Shown here piece after piece: positions 14,559 through 14,574 of a stretch of 14,574 nucleotides of DNA. The stretch comes from an uncultured Clostridium sp. (GTDB taxonomy: Bacteria > Bacillota > Clostridia > Peptostreptococcales > Peptostreptococcaceae). Position numbers and translations under genes: made by a program. Where the stretch lies: NCBI GenBank assembly GCA_900557165.1, contig USRS01000067.1, forward strand, positions 1 to 14,574, in the 5' to 3' direction. Position 1 is the first letter of the stretch; every line of letters begins with the position of its first letter. A model generated the notes under the pieces. It searched no databases, had not been told where the DNA came from, and saw nothing but the letters and a program-made list of their open reading frames with translations.

Positions 14559-14574
14559 ATTACATATTATTTGT

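Noticed and set aside
1..14574. CRISPR array, insertion sequence, prophage, tRNA or rRNA genes
   Set aside because: No regularly spaced repeats, transposase or integrase motifs, CCA-ended cloverleafs or rRNA-like GC-rich blocks were seen. The repeats present are two-copy units inside genes or simple inverted repeats in spacers.

Overview
This window is AT-rich Firmicutes DNA. PolC (the Gram-positive replicative polymerase), AGGAGG-type ribosome binding sites, two sporulation-type genes and the gene order point to Clostridia, and to the Peptostreptococcaceae (Clostridioides/Paeniclostridium/Romboutsia group) as my best guess. The family assignment is inference, because no rRNA is present to settle it. 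I see no tRNA, rRNA, CRISPR array, transposase or prophage gene.

Minus strand, 6917 down to 1: the conserved transcription/translation operon rimP-nusA-ylxR-ylxQ-infB-rbfA-nrnA-truB-ribF. Genes are 30 nt or less apart or overlap, and ribF runs off the left edge. The products mature the 30S subunit (RimP, RbfA), control elongation and termination (NusA), bind RNA (YlxR, YlxQ), initiate translation (IF2), degrade nano-RNA (NrnA), modify tRNA (TruB) and make FMN/FAD (RibF). infB starts with GTG and ylxR with TTG, each behind a strong Shine-Dalgarno (SD) sequence. In front of rimP lie a good promoter (7021-7049) and, inside the leader, a weak terminator-like hairpin with an interrupted T-tract (6955-6990). 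This is a candidate attenuator of the operon that encodes NusA.

Minus strand, 11582 down to 7061: polC, followed by an easily missed 48-residue membrane ORF (7061-7207) with a perfect SD. It looks like the first half of a YgjV-like small membrane protein joined to its tail at a 9-bp tandem repeat.

Plus strand, 11747-13323: two genes, each with its own terminator. The first is an unrecognised 226-residue HExxH protein, probably a zinc metallopeptidase, starting at TTG. The second is a sirtuin NAD-dependent deacylase. The divergent polC/HExxH gap holds a 12-bp perfect inverted repeat, and the DNA upstream of the sirtuin holds an 8-bp inverted repeat.

Minus strand, 14558 down to 13363: a DUF2953 membrane protein, a GerW/YtfJ spore protein and a 45-residue helical ORF. 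The first two match the ytfI-ytfJ pair of Bacillus. The 45-residue ORF converges on the sirtuin, and its stop codon lies inside the sirtuin terminator hairpin.

Most of the window is housekeeping. The best candidates for something new are the rimP-nusA leader hairpin, the 48-residue ORF, the HExxH protein and the 45-residue ORF.
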